A stretch of DNA of 64,000 nucleotides, from contig NZ_CP048882.1 in the NCBI RefSeq assembly GCF_015910445.1, positions 124,001 to 188,000 on the forward strand, read 5' to 3'. Of the stretch, positions 8,294 to 16,302 are shown one piece after another. Each line of letters begins with the position of its first letter. Positions within the stretch are counted from its first letter, which is position 1. The notes under the pieces were generated by a model. It saw only the letters and a list, made by a program, of their open reading frames with translations, was not told where the DNA came from and searched no databases. This DNA is from Streptomyces bathyalis (lineage in GTDB: Bacteria > Actinomycetota > Actinomycetes > Streptomycetales > Streptomycetaceae). A program made the position numbers and the translations under genes.

Positions 8294-8381
8294 GTGCACG
8301 TAGGAACCGCGGCAGTGCACATGGGAACCGCAGACCGGCTCTGAGTGCACGTGGGAACCGAGATAGTGCACATGCGAACTG
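8294..8381. repeat. Four iteron-like repeats, GTGCACrTGGGAACCG type
   Basis: Four 16-bp units occur in one orientation at 8294, 8315, 8345 and 8366: GTGCACGTAGGAACCG, GTGCACATGGGAACCG, GTGCACGTGGGAACCG and GTGCACATGCGAACTG. Start-to-start spacings are 21, 30 and 21 bp, so two pairs each two helical turns apart. They lie in a roughly 860-bp non-coding stretch (8107-8964) directly upstream of the replication operon, where an origin or a Rep autoregulation site would be expected. I see no convincing gene in that stretch; a 43-codon ORF at 8417 lacks a ribosome site. Confidence 0.65.
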
Positions 8382-8819
8382 GCCGCTGGCCCGATTCCGT
8401 GCCTAGCCTCATTGACATGCCCAACTCCCCACGGTTCCAAGGCGCACACACGGCGGCCCTGCTGCATCGCCGCTTACCCACGAGCACGGCAGCGAGCCGG
8501 CACCGCCACACCTGGGCCCGGAAGACCGGGGCCTACGCAAGGCGCTGAGAGCCGTAGCCGAACTGGCCCGAGGCGGCCCCTGCGTGGCGCCGGACGGGAT
8601 GCAGCAAGGGTGCCCGTCCCAGGAGTTGGGACCGCTGCGACGAGGAGTCAGCCCTACGAGAGCTATCTCTGGATCGTTCGGCGGTGGTGTGCGTATGTTG
8701 CTGCTCGCCCACTGGGCAGAGAGCAAACGGCAGTTCACGACGAGGTAGAGGTGAGGGATGTGGGGCGGTCACCACCGCGGCCAATCGCCAGCGCGGCGGG
8801 TAGCCAGCTGAACGCCGAC

Positions 8820-8849
8820 GGCGCCTGAGAGCAGCAACTCTCAGACGCC
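8820..8849 (+). terminator. Hairpin upstream of replication operon
   Basis: GGCG-C-CTGAGAG pairs with CTCTCAG-A-CGCC around a 6-nt loop. It could be a terminator for the iteron-side transcript, or an attenuator before the operon that starts at 8965. Confidence 0.4.
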
Positions 8850-8964
8850 GCAACGGCAATGACACCCGCGCCCCGGCAAGGGCGTGGAGATCACCCACCA
8901 ACACCGCCCCGGCCCCTTTCCCTGGGACCAACCGGAGCGGCGCTACTTCACAGGAGAGTGTCGC

Positions 8965-9285
8965 ATGACGCCTGCCCTGCGCAAAAGGCCCGAAGTCGCG
9001 GCCTGCGCGGCAGCCCCTGCCCCTCGTGCCGAGGCCCTGGCCCGGCAACTCGCCCAGATGCTGCCCCACGTCGCCCGGGTCCGCGTGCGCCTACAGGAAC
9101 CGCGAACGCCCTGGCCGCACCTGGAGCTCACCGCCACCGACCGGCACGGCCAGAAGATACGGGTGACCCGCACCCAGGCGCTGAGCGCCGCCCGCTGGGT
9201 CATCCGCACCCACCCCGGCGCCGGGTGGCAGCAGCCGCACACCTTCGACCTGCGCACCGCCCTGTTGGACGGAGGTGGGGCCTGA
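8965..9285 (+). CDS. Hypothetical protein, first gene of the replication operon (106 aa)
   Basis: ATG at 8965 has an AGGAGA site 8 nt upstream. The protein contains ALARQLAQMLPHVARVRVRL, then alternating strands with LELTATDRHGQKIRVTRTQA and LSAARWVIRTHP. The stop overlaps the ATG of the next gene (TGATG). It is basic and short; a DNA-binding or accessory replication role is inferred only from position. Confidence 0.7.
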   Translation: MTPALRKRPEVAACAAAPAPRAEALARQLAQMLPHVARVRVRLQEPRTPWPHLELTATDRHGQKIRVTRTQALSAARWVIRTHPGAGWQQPHTFDLRTALLDGGGA

Positions 9286-10391
9286 TGGCGCGCATCCGCA
9301 CCGTGAAGCCGGAGATGTTCGAGAGCGAGGATCTCGCCTCGGTCGACGTCACCGCCGAGCGCACCTTCGTCGGCTCCCTCACCCTCGCCGACGACAAGGG
9401 CCGCGTACGGGACCACCCGGCAATCCTGGCCGGACGGCTGTGGGCGCTGCGCCCCCAGCACACACCCGCCCACGTGGCCCGCGACCTGGAGCAGCTCGCG
9501 GAGGCGGGGCTGATCTGCCGCTACACCGGCTGCGACGGCCGCGGCTATTTCCACATCGTCACCTGGGAGCGGCACCAGAAGATCGACCGGCCCAGCGCCT
9601 CGCGTCTGCCGCGCTGCCCGCACCACCAGACGCAGCAGGAATGCGGCGGCTGCCAGGGCAAGCACTGCCCGCAGCACGCCTCCTTCCCCACCCCCACCTC
9701 CGCACCGACACCCGCACCGACACCGGATGCGGCACAGGATGCGGCTCCGGCTCCGGCCGGCGAACCGGATTCGGCGAACCCTCGTCGAGGGCTCGATCCG
9801 ACGAATTCGACCGATTTGCAGGTCGAGGGATGCAACGTCGCGGAGGCGGAGACGGACCCCTGGGAGCCCCCGGCCCCTCCCGACCCCACCTCCCCTCCCC
9901 CGGAGGAACAACCCGCAGGTCAGAGGGAATTCGGGGAGGGCTCGATGAGTCCTCGACGAGGGTTCCACGAGGGCTCGGCGCCTGAACCTAGGATCTTGGA
10001 TCCTGGATCATTCCTCACGGGGCGCGAGGCGCCCGCGCCGCCGACCGTCCCCGGATCGGTCTCGGCGAAGGATCTGGTCAGCGAGTACGTCGCTGCCTGC
10101 TCCCACCGTCCGCCGAAGGACACGATCGGGCATCTGGGGCGGAAGGTCCGCATCCTCCTGGAGGAGGGCTTCGCACCGGAGCCGATCCGCACGGCGCTGG
10201 AGCGGCTGCGGACCAAGGGCCTGCATCCGAGTGTCCTGCCCAGCGTGGTCAACGAGGTCCTCAACGCCGATCCCCCAGCCGCGTTCGGCGCCTCCGGCGG
10301 GGGCCCATGGGCCAGCGCCAGCAACGGGTCTGGATACACGCCGTACTTCAACCCGACGCCTGCCCCGACGACGTTCGGAGGCGGCCGGTGA
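9285..10391 (+). CDS. Replication initiator-like protein with winged-helix and DnaD-like parts
   Basis: Of 368 residues, the first 105 (MARIRTVKPEMFESEDLASV, then DDKGRVRDHPAILAGRLWAL, then GYFHIVTWERHQKIDRP) match the winged-helix module of phage and plasmid replisome organizer proteins. A poorly conserved Pro/Ala-rich linker follows. The C-terminal ~75 residues (KDLVSEYVAACSHRP, then KVRILLEEGFAPEPIRTALE) look like a DnaD-type loader domain. The next gene is a DnaC-like ATPase overlapping by GTGA, as in phage initiator/loader pairs. I take this to be the element's initiator. The linker DNA carries the repeat cluster listed as a candidate origin. Confidence 0.75.
   Translation: MARIRTVKPEMFESEDLASVDVTAERTFVGSLTLADDKGRVRDHPAILAGRLWALRPQHTPAHVARDLEQLAEAGLICRYTGCDGRGYFHIVTWERHQKIDRPSASRLPRCPHHQTQQECGGCQGKHCPQHASFPTPTSAPTPAPTPDAAQDAAPAPAGEPDSANPRRGLDPTNSTDLQVEGCNVAEAETDPWEPPAPPDPTSPPPEEQPAGQREFGEGSMSPRRGFHEGSAPEPRILDPGSFLTGREAPAPPTVPGSVSAKDLVSEYVAACSHRPPKDTIGHLGRKVRILLEEGFAPEPIRTALERLRTKGLHPSVLPSVVNEVLNADPPAAFGASGGGPWASASNGSGYTPYFNPTPAPTTFGGGR
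9777..10011. other. Intragenic repeat cluster in the initiator gene, candidate origin
   Basis: AACCCTCGTCGAGG at 9777-9790 is the exact reverse complement of CCTCGACGAGGGTT at 9951-9964. AGGGCTCGAT occurs at 9789 and again near 9937, and GGATCTT/GGATCCT/GGATCAT form three 7-bp tandem units at 9991, 9998 and 10005. A relatively AT-rich patch (GACGAATTCGACCGATTTG) lies in between. Several Streptomyces plasmids carry their origin inside the rep gene, so this is a rival to the upstream iteron array. Confidence 0.4.
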
Positions 10392-11149
10392 CCGTGACGC
10401 TTGAGAACCCTCAGCGGGCGGTCTCCGACCGGATCCGCGCCCGCCTTCAGACCGCGTTGGCTGAACGGGGCATCGACCTCGCCCAGCCCCCATCGGTGCC
10501 GGAGGCTGGCGAGCCGCACCCTGCGCTGGAAGCGGCGCAGCGGCGCATCCCGTACGCCTACCGCGACGCGGTCGCCGACCACCCCGGAGTCGCCGCCTGG
10601 GTCAAGGAGATCACCCGCAACGCAGTCGCCCCGAACGCTCTTTCCCTCCAGCCCAATTGGGGCGGCCGGGGACGCAGGGAGATCACCCACGGCCCCTCGC
10701 TGCTGCTCTGGGGCAGCACCGGCACGGGCAAGACCCACCAGGCCTACGGGGCGATCCGTGCCCTGACCGCCGCCGGATGCGGAGTGCGCTGGCACACCAC
10801 CACCGCCGCCGACCTCTACGGCGAACTACGCCCCGGACAGGCCGCGGATTCGGAGCTGGTGCTGCGGCACATCACGCGGGTGCCGCTGCTGCTGCTGGAC
10901 GACCTCGGCGCCGCCAAATGCAGCGAGTGGACCGAGGAGATCACCCTCCGGCTCCTCAACTGGCGCTGCCAGAACCGCCTTCCGACGCTGATCACCAGCA
11001 ACCTCCCACCGGTCCGCACCCCAGGCACGGACCCGAAGCAGCCCGTCCTGCGCGACCGCGTCGGGGACCGAGTCCTCTCCCGCCTCTCCGGCATGTGCCA
11101 GCCCTTCGAATTCGACGGCCCCGACCGCCGCTTCGCCGCCACCGGCTGA
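10388..11149 (+). CDS. DnaC-like helicase loader ATPase
   Basis: The 253-residue protein has Walker A GSTGTGKT at residues 109-116, Walker B VPLLLLDDLG near 160, a sensor strand LPTLITSNLPP, and RDRVGDRVLSRLSG near the end, the arginine-finger region of DnaC/IstB AAA+ proteins. It overlaps the initiator gene by GTGA. Expected role: load the replicative DNA helicase at the origin together with the upstream protein. It differs from the IS21 remnant in being full length and in having no transposase neighbour. Confidence 0.85.
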   Translation: MTVTLENPQRAVSDRIRARLQTALAERGIDLAQPPSVPEAGEPHPALEAAQRRIPYAYRDAVADHPGVAAWVKEITRNAVAPNALSLQPNWGGRGRREITHGPSLLLWGSTGTGKTHQAYGAIRALTAAGCGVRWHTTTAADLYGELRPGQAADSELVLRHITRVPLLLLDDLGAAKCSEWTEEITLRLLNWRCQNRLPTLITSNLPPVRTPGTDPKQPVLRDRVGDRVLSRLSGMCQPFEFDGPDRRFAATG

Positions 11150-11245
11150 CCGCCACCCGCCCTTCTCGCGGCGGCACGACGCCGCGCACCCAGCTCCCTC
11201 ACGCCGGCACCGCCATGCCCGGCCAGAGGAACGGAGACCAACGCC

Positions 11246-11893
11246 TTGCGCTACATCACCACCAACGAAGCCCGGCCCACCGGGCTGCGCGGCATCGCCG
11301 ACCACAGCTGGCACGACCGCGCCCTGTGCTCCGGCATGGACCCCGCCGAAGCCGACGAGCTCTTCTTCCCCCGGCCCCGCGACATCTGCGCCATCAAAGA
11401 GGCCAAGCACATATGCAGCCGCTGCCCCGTGCGGCGTGCCTGCTTCAACGCGGCCCTGGACACCGAGAGCAAGGAGGGCATCTGGGCGGGCCTGACAGAA
11501 GACGAACGCAGACCGTGGCACGAGAAGATCGCCCACCGGCTCGACTACGCCCGCGTCCGCGCCGTGTTCCACGGCCGCGATATCCACCTCAGCTCCGCAG
11601 AACGCTCCGCCGTCGCCCGCCACGCCTACACCTGCGGCTGGAGGCCCGAACGCCTCGCGGCCCTGCTGCGCGTGGACTACTCCTGGGCCCGCGACCTGCT
11701 CCTGGCCGCCCGGCACGAGGTCGCCAACCGCGACCGCTACTTCACCGAGCACCCCGACACCAAGAAAGGCAGCGGCGCCACCAGCGGTCCGGCCAAGAAG
11801 ACGAAGACAGACGAAGACGAAGAAACGCAGCCGCCGCTGCACCACCAGGAACACACCCAAGAGCTCCTCGACGCCCTCGACGAGGCCGCATGA
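11246..11893 (+). CDS. WhiB-family iron-sulfur regulator, long C-terminal tail
   Basis: The first ~90 residues carry the WhiB/Wbl signature: a Cys in RALCSGMDP, then CAIKEAKHICSRCPVRRAC giving the remaining cluster ligands (C-x2-C-x5-C), then EGIWAGLTEDER, a variant of the GVWGG turn. About 120 further residues follow (VRAVFHGRDIHLSSAERSAV and a charged KKTKTDEDEE tail), longer than the usual 80-130 aa Wbl protein. The start is TTG 11246 with GGAGACC upstream. Wbl proteins bind a 4Fe-4S cluster and usually contact the principal sigma factor; here it may sense redox state for the replication operon. It overlaps the DUF2637 gene by ATGA. Confidence 0.85.
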   Translation: MRYITTNEARPTGLRGIADHSWHDRALCSGMDPAEADELFFPRPRDICAIKEAKHICSRCPVRRACFNAALDTESKEGIWAGLTEDERRPWHEKIAHRLDYARVRAVFHGRDIHLSSAERSAVARHAYTCGWRPERLAALLRVDYSWARDLLLAARHEVANRDRYFTEHPDTKKGSGATSGPAKKTKTDEDEETQPPLHHQEHTQELLDALDEAA

Positions 11894-13257
11894 ACAACAC
11901 CAACACGGCGCTCGCCGTCGCACCCATCGGGCCCTGGGACCGTCTGGCCATCGTGCTCCTCGGCGCAGCCGGCTGCGCCCTGAGCTACGACGCGCTGCAG
12001 CAGATGGCCGTCGCCATCCACATCCGCGGCCTGCTGACCTACCTCTTCCCGCTGGTCATCGACGGCTTCATCGCCTACGGCGTCCGCGCCCTCCTCGTGC
12101 TCTCCACCGCACCCCTGCGCGCCCGGCTATATGTCTGGACGCTCTTCGGCACCGCCACCGCAGCCAGCATCTGGGCCAACGCCCTGCACGCGGTCCGCCT
12201 CAACCAGCAGACCAACCCCGGCGGCCTGCGCCTGGGCGACACGGTCGTAGCGGTCCTGTCCACCCTCGCGCCGCTCGCCCTGGCCGGAGCGGTCCACCTC
12301 TACATCCTCATCACCCGCCACCACACCGCGGACCGCACCCGCACCAGCCGCGCCGCACGCCGACGGACCACCCAACTCACCGACCACACTCGGCACACCG
12401 AACCAGCGCGGACCGAGACCATGGCGGACCGTCCCCGCACCGGACCACACGAAGCACCCACGGCCGGACCGGACCACCGGACCGAGCCCGACCTCACCAA
12501 CGGTCCGGCGGACCACCGAGGCGGACCATCCCCGGACCGGACCACCACCGGACCGGACCGGACCACCGATGCCGGACCAGACCACCGGACCGCATCGCCG
12601 CAGTGGCCCGCGAACGCAGACCAACCGGCCGGAAGTTCCGGTCAACTGCGGCACCGGGCTGCGGACCGTACGCGGACCGGCATCACCGCAGGCCACACAG
12701 CAGACCAGGCGCAGATGCCGGACCGGACCGCCGGAACGGACAAGAGCGGCCCCTCTCCGGACCGGACCACGGACGGACCGTCTGCGGACCGGCCGGAGCC
12801 CGACCTCACCAACGGTCCGGCGGACCACCGAGGCGGACCGTCCCCGGACCAACTGCCCACCGCACCAGACGGACCGCGGACCAACACCTCCCCGGACCGG
12901 ACCACCACGGGACCGTTCGCGGACCAGACCACCGGACCGGACCGGACCACCGATGCCGGACCAGACCACCGGACCGGACCGTCCCCGGACCGAGATCAAG
13001 ACGAGGAAGAGGCGGACAAAGACGCGGACCGAGCCGAGCAGTCGGGCGGTGAACCGGTCTCCCTGGAGGACTTGCTTCCGGTCGCACGGCAGGCCGCTCT
13101 GTCGGAGGGACGCATGACGCGCAAGGCGCTGCGGCCTCACCTGCGCAGCAAGGGCATCCCGCTGAGCAACGAGCGCTTCACCGCGCTCCAGCAGCGTCTG
13201 TACCGGGACCCGGCCCTGGCTCACCTGCCGCAGCCGAAGCGGAGGAGGACGCAGTGA
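11890..13257 (+). CDS. DUF2637 membrane protein with Asp-Arg-Thr-rich repeat tail
   Basis: The first ~140 residues have four hydrophobic segments (from DRLAIVLLGAAGCALSYDAL to LALAGAVHLYILITRH) typical of DUF2637 proteins, which occur in actinobacterial plasmids and integrative elements. Residues ~150-375 are low-complexity copies of G-P-D-R-T-T, encoded by long near-identical DNA repeats. The C-terminal ~70 residues (EPVSLEDLLPVARQAALSEG, then RMTRKALRPHLRSKGIPLSN) look like a winged-helix DNA-binding module. The protein may therefore link plasmid DNA to the membrane, for spread or segregation (inference). It starts at ATG 11890 overlapping whiB. Confidence 0.75.
   Translation: MNNTNTALAVAPIGPWDRLAIVLLGAAGCALSYDALQQMAVAIHIRGLLTYLFPLVIDGFIAYGVRALLVLSTAPLRARLYVWTLFGTATAASIWANALHAVRLNQQTNPGGLRLGDTVVAVLSTLAPLALAGAVHLYILITRHHTADRTRTSRAARRRTTQLTDHTRHTEPARTETMADRPRTGPHEAPTAGPDHRTEPDLTNGPADHRGGPSPDRTTTGPDRTTDAGPDHRTASPQWPANADQPAGSSGQLRHRAADRTRTGITAGHTADQAQMPDRTAGTDKSGPSPDRTTDGPSADRPEPDLTNGPADHRGGPSPDQLPTAPDGPRTNTSPDRTTTGPFADQTTGPDRTTDAGPDHRTGPSPDRDQDEEEADKDADRAEQSGGEPVSLEDLLPVARQAALSEGRMTRKALRPHLRSKGIPLSNERFTALQQRLYRDPALAHLPQPKRRRTQ
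12484..12979. repeat. Long direct repeats within the DUF2637 gene
   Basis: A 44-bp segment at 12484-12527 recurs exactly at 12796-12839, and a ~46-bp segment at 12547-12592 recurs at 12931-12976. Both sit in a background of shorter GGACCGGACCACC units. They encode the E-P-D-L-T-N-G-P-A-D-H-R-G-G-P and G-P-D-R-T-T-D-A-G-P-D-H-R-T segments. The pattern suggests expansion by slippage or unequal recombination. Confidence 0.85.
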
Positions 13258-13445
13258 GGACCTGCCAGCGCTTCGCCCGCATCAAAGCGGACTTCGAGCG
13301 GGACATCGCCTTCCTGCTCCGCCACGCCGAGCGGCACCAGGGCGAGACCTCGGCCAAGGTCAGCCGCACCACCGCCCTCGGGGCCCGCCAGCGCATGGCC
13401 CAAGCGCTCAACCGGCACCTGGCGCACTGCCGCGAATGCGGCTGA
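13254..13445 (+). CDS. Small hypothetical protein, 63 aa
   Basis: GTG at 13254 overlaps the DUF2637 stop by GTGA. The peptide is helical and basic (RFARIKADFERDIAFLLRHA) and ends LAHCRECG, a pair of cysteines plus histidine. It is the last gene of the overlapping replication operon. Function unknown. Confidence 0.65.
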   Translation: MRTCQRFARIKADFERDIAFLLRHAERHQGETSAKVSRTTALGARQRMAQALNRHLAHCRECG

Positions 13446-13512
13446 CGACAGCAAAGCACCAGGCCAAGCCCTACCAGGGCTCACCATCCCTTCCTCGCAA
13501 CGGAGTTCACCG

Positions 13513-13746
13513 ATGACCTCACACCATGCACGGACTCGTCGTGCGACCGAGGCCGAAGCCGGCGCCTGGGCGGACGTCCTGGTCCGCTACGGACTTCTCC
13601 ATGCCGCCCTACGCGCCCCCAACGGACGGTGGCTCATCCAGCACAGTCCCCACGGCATCACACGCGTGTTGGACGGGCCGAGCTCCGTGTTCGGACTCGC
13701 CGCTCGCATCCAGTACCGCACCCGACAGGAGGCCCGCACGCGATGA
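13513..13746 (+). CDS. Small hypothetical protein, 77 aa
   Basis: ATG at 13513 follows a GGAG-type site. The product contains AGAWADVLVRYGLLHAALRA and PNGRWLIQHSPHGITRVLDG, a compact alpha-beta pattern. Its stop overlaps the ATG of the MobC-like gene (GATGA), tying it to the mobilization module. I do not recognise a family. Confidence 0.65.
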   Translation: MTSHHARTRRATEAEAGAWADVLVRYGLLHAALRAPNGRWLIQHSPHGITRVLDGPSSVFGLAARIQYRTRQEARTR

Positions 13747-14372
13747 CGAAACCGAGCAACACCTCGGACCGCGACGAGCAGGAGCCGGAGATCAACTCGG
13801 TCTCGGCGCGAGCAAGTTATCGGCCAAGACACTCTTCCCCGTCGGGGAAGGTGTCTTGGCCGGAGCCCGCCCCGGGGGTGGCGGGAGCGGACCAGCGCCG
13901 GGGGGCACTGGACCACCAGGCAGGGACCGGGGGCGGACCGCAGCCAGGGGGAGAAGCCTCGCCACGCACACGTTCACCGAAGCTGCCCTCGCGTAAGCGC
14001 TCACCGAAAAGCCTGCCTGACAAGCGCGTTCACACGATCAGTGTCCGTCTCAACGACGACGAGAAGAGACTGCTCGCCGCTGCCGCGAAGCAGACCCGTA
14101 CGAGCCTGCCCGCCTTCCTTGCCCGCGCCGGTCTCGCCGCCGCACGGGACGCTGAGAACACGGCGGCGGTCATCGCAGGCCAACGGGAGCTGGTGGCCGA
14201 GCTGTTCGCGGCACGGCGCAACCTGGGCTGGGCCGGCAGCAACCTCAACCAGATCACCAAGGCCCTGAACTCCGGCGGACAGCCGGAGCAACTCGATGCC
14301 GTCCTCGATTCGGTCCGGCGCGCCGCCCATCGGGTCCAGGACGCCGCCGACAAGCTCCTCGACCGCGCATGA
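13743..14372 (+). CDS. MobC-like relaxosome accessory protein
   Basis: The C-terminal ~115 residues are typical of plasmid mobilization MobC/ribbon-helix-helix proteins: RVHTISVRLNDDEKRLLAAA, then KQTRTSLPAFLARAGLAAAR, then ELFAARRNLGWAGSNLNQIT. Such proteins bind near oriT and help the relaxase. The first ~90 residues are low complexity and include a segment encoded by a near-perfect DNA hairpin, so the true start may lie downstream; ATG 13743 is the longest choice and overlaps the preceding gene. The relaxase gene follows directly. Confidence 0.75.
   Translation: MTKPSNTSDRDEQEPEINSVSARASYRPRHSSPSGKVSWPEPAPGVAGADQRRGALDHQAGTGGGPQPGGEASPRTRSPKLPSRKRSPKSLPDKRVHTISVRLNDDEKRLLAAAAKQTRTSLPAFLARAGLAAARDAENTAAVIAGQRELVAELFAARRNLGWAGSNLNQITKALNSGGQPEQLDAVLDSVRRAAHRVQDAADKLLDRA
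13822..13861. other. Near-perfect hairpin, candidate oriT or attenuator
   Basis: GGCCAAGACAC(T)CTTCCCC at 13822-13840 pairs with GGGGAAGGTGTCTTGGCC at 13844-13861 across a GTC loop, with one bulged T. It lies just upstream of the conserved part of mobC and about 0.5 kb before the relaxase, the usual place for oriT. It lacks a U-tract, so a simple terminator is less likely. Confidence 0.5.
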
Positions 14373-14388
14373 GCCCCAGGCAGCCGGC

Positions 14389-16113
14389 TTGATTCCCCGG
14401 ATCCACAAGCGCGGGAAGCGCACCATCGGCCTGCTGTACTACCTCTACGGGCTCGGCACCTACGAGGAGCACATCGACCCGCACCTCGTGGCCTCCTTCG
14501 ACGGGCTCGCTCCCGATCCCGGCCGCGACCCGCACGCCACTCTCAAGCAGCTGGCTCGGCTGCTGGACCAGCCGCTGGAGAACATCGACGCCGCGCGCCG
14601 CCCGGCCAAGCACGTGTGGCACTGCTCGATCCGCAACGCCTCCGAGGACCGGATCCTGACCGACGCCGAATGGGGCGAGATAGCCCGCCGCATGGTCGCC
14701 GCCACCGGCATCGACCCCGACGGTGACGAGGCCGGATGCCGCTGGGCAGCGGTGCGCCACGCGGACGACCACATCCACATCCTCGCCACCCTCGTACGCG
14801 AGGACGGCTACAGGCCCGACCTGGACCACGACGCAGCCCGCTCCCAATCCCAAGCCCGCCGCCTGGAAACCGAATACGGTCTGCGACGCCTCAACCCCGG
14901 CGACAAGACGGCCGCGAAGCGCCCCACCAGCGCCGAGAGACACAAGGCGAAACGGCAACAACACGAGCGGACACCGCGAGAGCAGTTGCGGGAGAGGGTC
15001 CGTGGTGCGGTGGCCGGCGCCGCGAGTGAGGCGGAGTTCTTCGACCGGCTCGCCGCCGCCGGTCTCCTCCTACGCCGAAGGACCGCACCCTCAGGTGACA
15101 TCCTCGGCTACACCGTCGCCCTGCCAGGGGACCACAACAAGGACAAGCAGCCCGTCTTCTACTCCGGTTCCAAGCTCGCTCCGGACCTGTCCCTGCCCCG
15201 CATCCGGGAACGCTTCACCACCAACCCGCAGAACATCTCCGCCACGGAGGAACATGAGGGCCAGGCCGCTGGCCCCCGGGTGAGCCGCGCGGCAGCGGCC
15301 CGGCGTGCCGCTACGCAGGCAGCGTGGTCGGCGGTGCTGGTCATCGACCAGGGCGACGACGGCGCCATCGCGGCGCAGATCGCCGCCGGAGGTGAAGTCC
15401 TCGACGCCCTTGCCAAGACCTCCGACGCCCACACCAGGGGCGAACTGCGGGAGGCGGCCTGGGCGTTCGAGCGTGCCTCCCGCTCCCACATCCGCGCCCT
15501 GCGCGGCCACGACCGTGCCCTGCGGCAGGCAGCACGCGACCTCGTCCAGAGCGGACCGGCGCTCGGCCGCGGGGAAGACGGTGCCACCACTGCCATGGTC
15601 ATCGACATGCTGTTCTTCCTCACTATCGCCGCAGCGAACTGGCACGCCAGACACCACCACGCGCAGCAAGCCGCCGCTGCCCGGCAAGCAGCCGATCACT
15701 TGCGCGCCGCCTACATCAGCGCCGCCGGGCACCCCATGGGCGCACTCCGCCGCCGGGGCCGCCAACTCCCCCAGGTCCAACAGCAAAGACACGCCGCCGT
15801 GGTGCGGGAAGCGGTACCCGAGCTCGCCGAACAGATCCTGGTCGAGCCCGGCTGGCACGCCCTCGCGGCCACTCTCGCCGACGCCGAAACCGCCGGGCAC
15901 GAGCGCGCCAGCCTGCTGAAGAAGGCAGCGGCGCGGCGCGAGTTGGACTCCGCAGACTCGGTCAGCGATGTCCTGGTCTGGCGGCTGCGCCGGGCGGCCG
16001 ATCTGTCCGCCGACGCAGCCCCCATACCCGGGCCGGGCGGTGCGGGGCCAGCGCAGTCACACAGCTCGGCTCCCGTGACACGGCAGCAGGAGGGACGGAG
16101 CCGAGCCCGGTGA
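14389..16113 (+). CDS. MobA-like relaxase
   Basis: 574 residues. The N-terminus IPRIHKRGKRTIGLLYYLYG gives candidate nucleophilic tyrosines at ~17-20. RWAAVRHADDHIHILATLV (residues ~118-136) is the metal-binding histidine motif of MOB relaxases. A long helical C-terminal region follows. It should nick oriT and stay attached to the transferred strand. I choose TTG 14389 because related proteins start at the I-P-K/R-I-H segment; the frame is open further upstream. It is next to the MobC-like gene and about 32 kb from the T4SS-like cluster it probably serves. Confidence 0.88.
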   Translation: MIPRIHKRGKRTIGLLYYLYGLGTYEEHIDPHLVASFDGLAPDPGRDPHATLKQLARLLDQPLENIDAARRPAKHVWHCSIRNASEDRILTDAEWGEIARRMVAATGIDPDGDEAGCRWAAVRHADDHIHILATLVREDGYRPDLDHDAARSQSQARRLETEYGLRRLNPGDKTAAKRPTSAERHKAKRQQHERTPREQLRERVRGAVAGAASEAEFFDRLAAAGLLLRRRTAPSGDILGYTVALPGDHNKDKQPVFYSGSKLAPDLSLPRIRERFTTNPQNISATEEHEGQAAGPRVSRAAAARRAATQAAWSAVLVIDQGDDGAIAAQIAAGGEVLDALAKTSDAHTRGELREAAWAFERASRSHIRALRGHDRALRQAARDLVQSGPALGRGEDGATTAMVIDMLFFLTIAAANWHARHHHAQQAAAARQAADHLRAAYISAAGHPMGALRRRGRQLPQVQQQRHAAVVREAVPELAEQILVEPGWHALAATLADAETAGHERASLLKKAAARRELDSADSVSDVLVWRLRRAADLSADAAPIPGPGGAGPAQSHSSAPVTRQQEGRSRAR

Positions 16114-16176
16114 CGGCAGGGACAGTTGAGTCCTGCAGCCCTCACGGGCAGGCCCCTGAGCATCCGCGAGTGGCTC

Positions 16177-16302
16177 ATGGCGCCGAACAGTGATCCACCC
16201 GAGGTCACCTGGCGCCCATACGATCCTGAGTGGCCATGGAAGCAGCCTGCGGAGCGAGGTGGTGGCGATGGCTCGGCCTTCGGTGCGCCCGCGGGGGAAT
16301 GA
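16177..16302 (+). CDS. Possible small protein or gene remnant, 41 aa
   Basis: ATG 16177 opens a short frame reading MAPNSDPPEVTWRPYDPEWP then WKQPAERGGGDG and ends at 16302. The composition is protein-like but no ribosome site is clear, and the frame continues upstream (LSIREW), so it may be the tail of a lost gene. Otherwise 16114-16435 holds nothing I can identify. Confidence 0.3.
   Translation: MAPNSDPPEVTWRPYDPEWPWKQPAERGGGDGSAFGAPAGE

Noticed and set aside
8417..8548. 43-codon plus-strand ORF next to the iteron array
   Set aside because: No ribosome site and no protein-like pattern.
8943..10795. Long minus-strand ORFs opposite the initiator and loader genes
   Set aside because: Antisense of proteins with conserved domains, ribosome sites and start/stop overlaps.
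10657..11889. N-terminal extension of the DUF2637 ORF
   Set aside because: Overlaps the loader and WhiB genes in another frame; ATG 11890 overlaps the whiB stop and begins the membrane domain.
12484..12979. Possible CRISPR array
   Set aside because: Repeats are coding, irregularly spaced and without unique spacers; no cas genes in the window.
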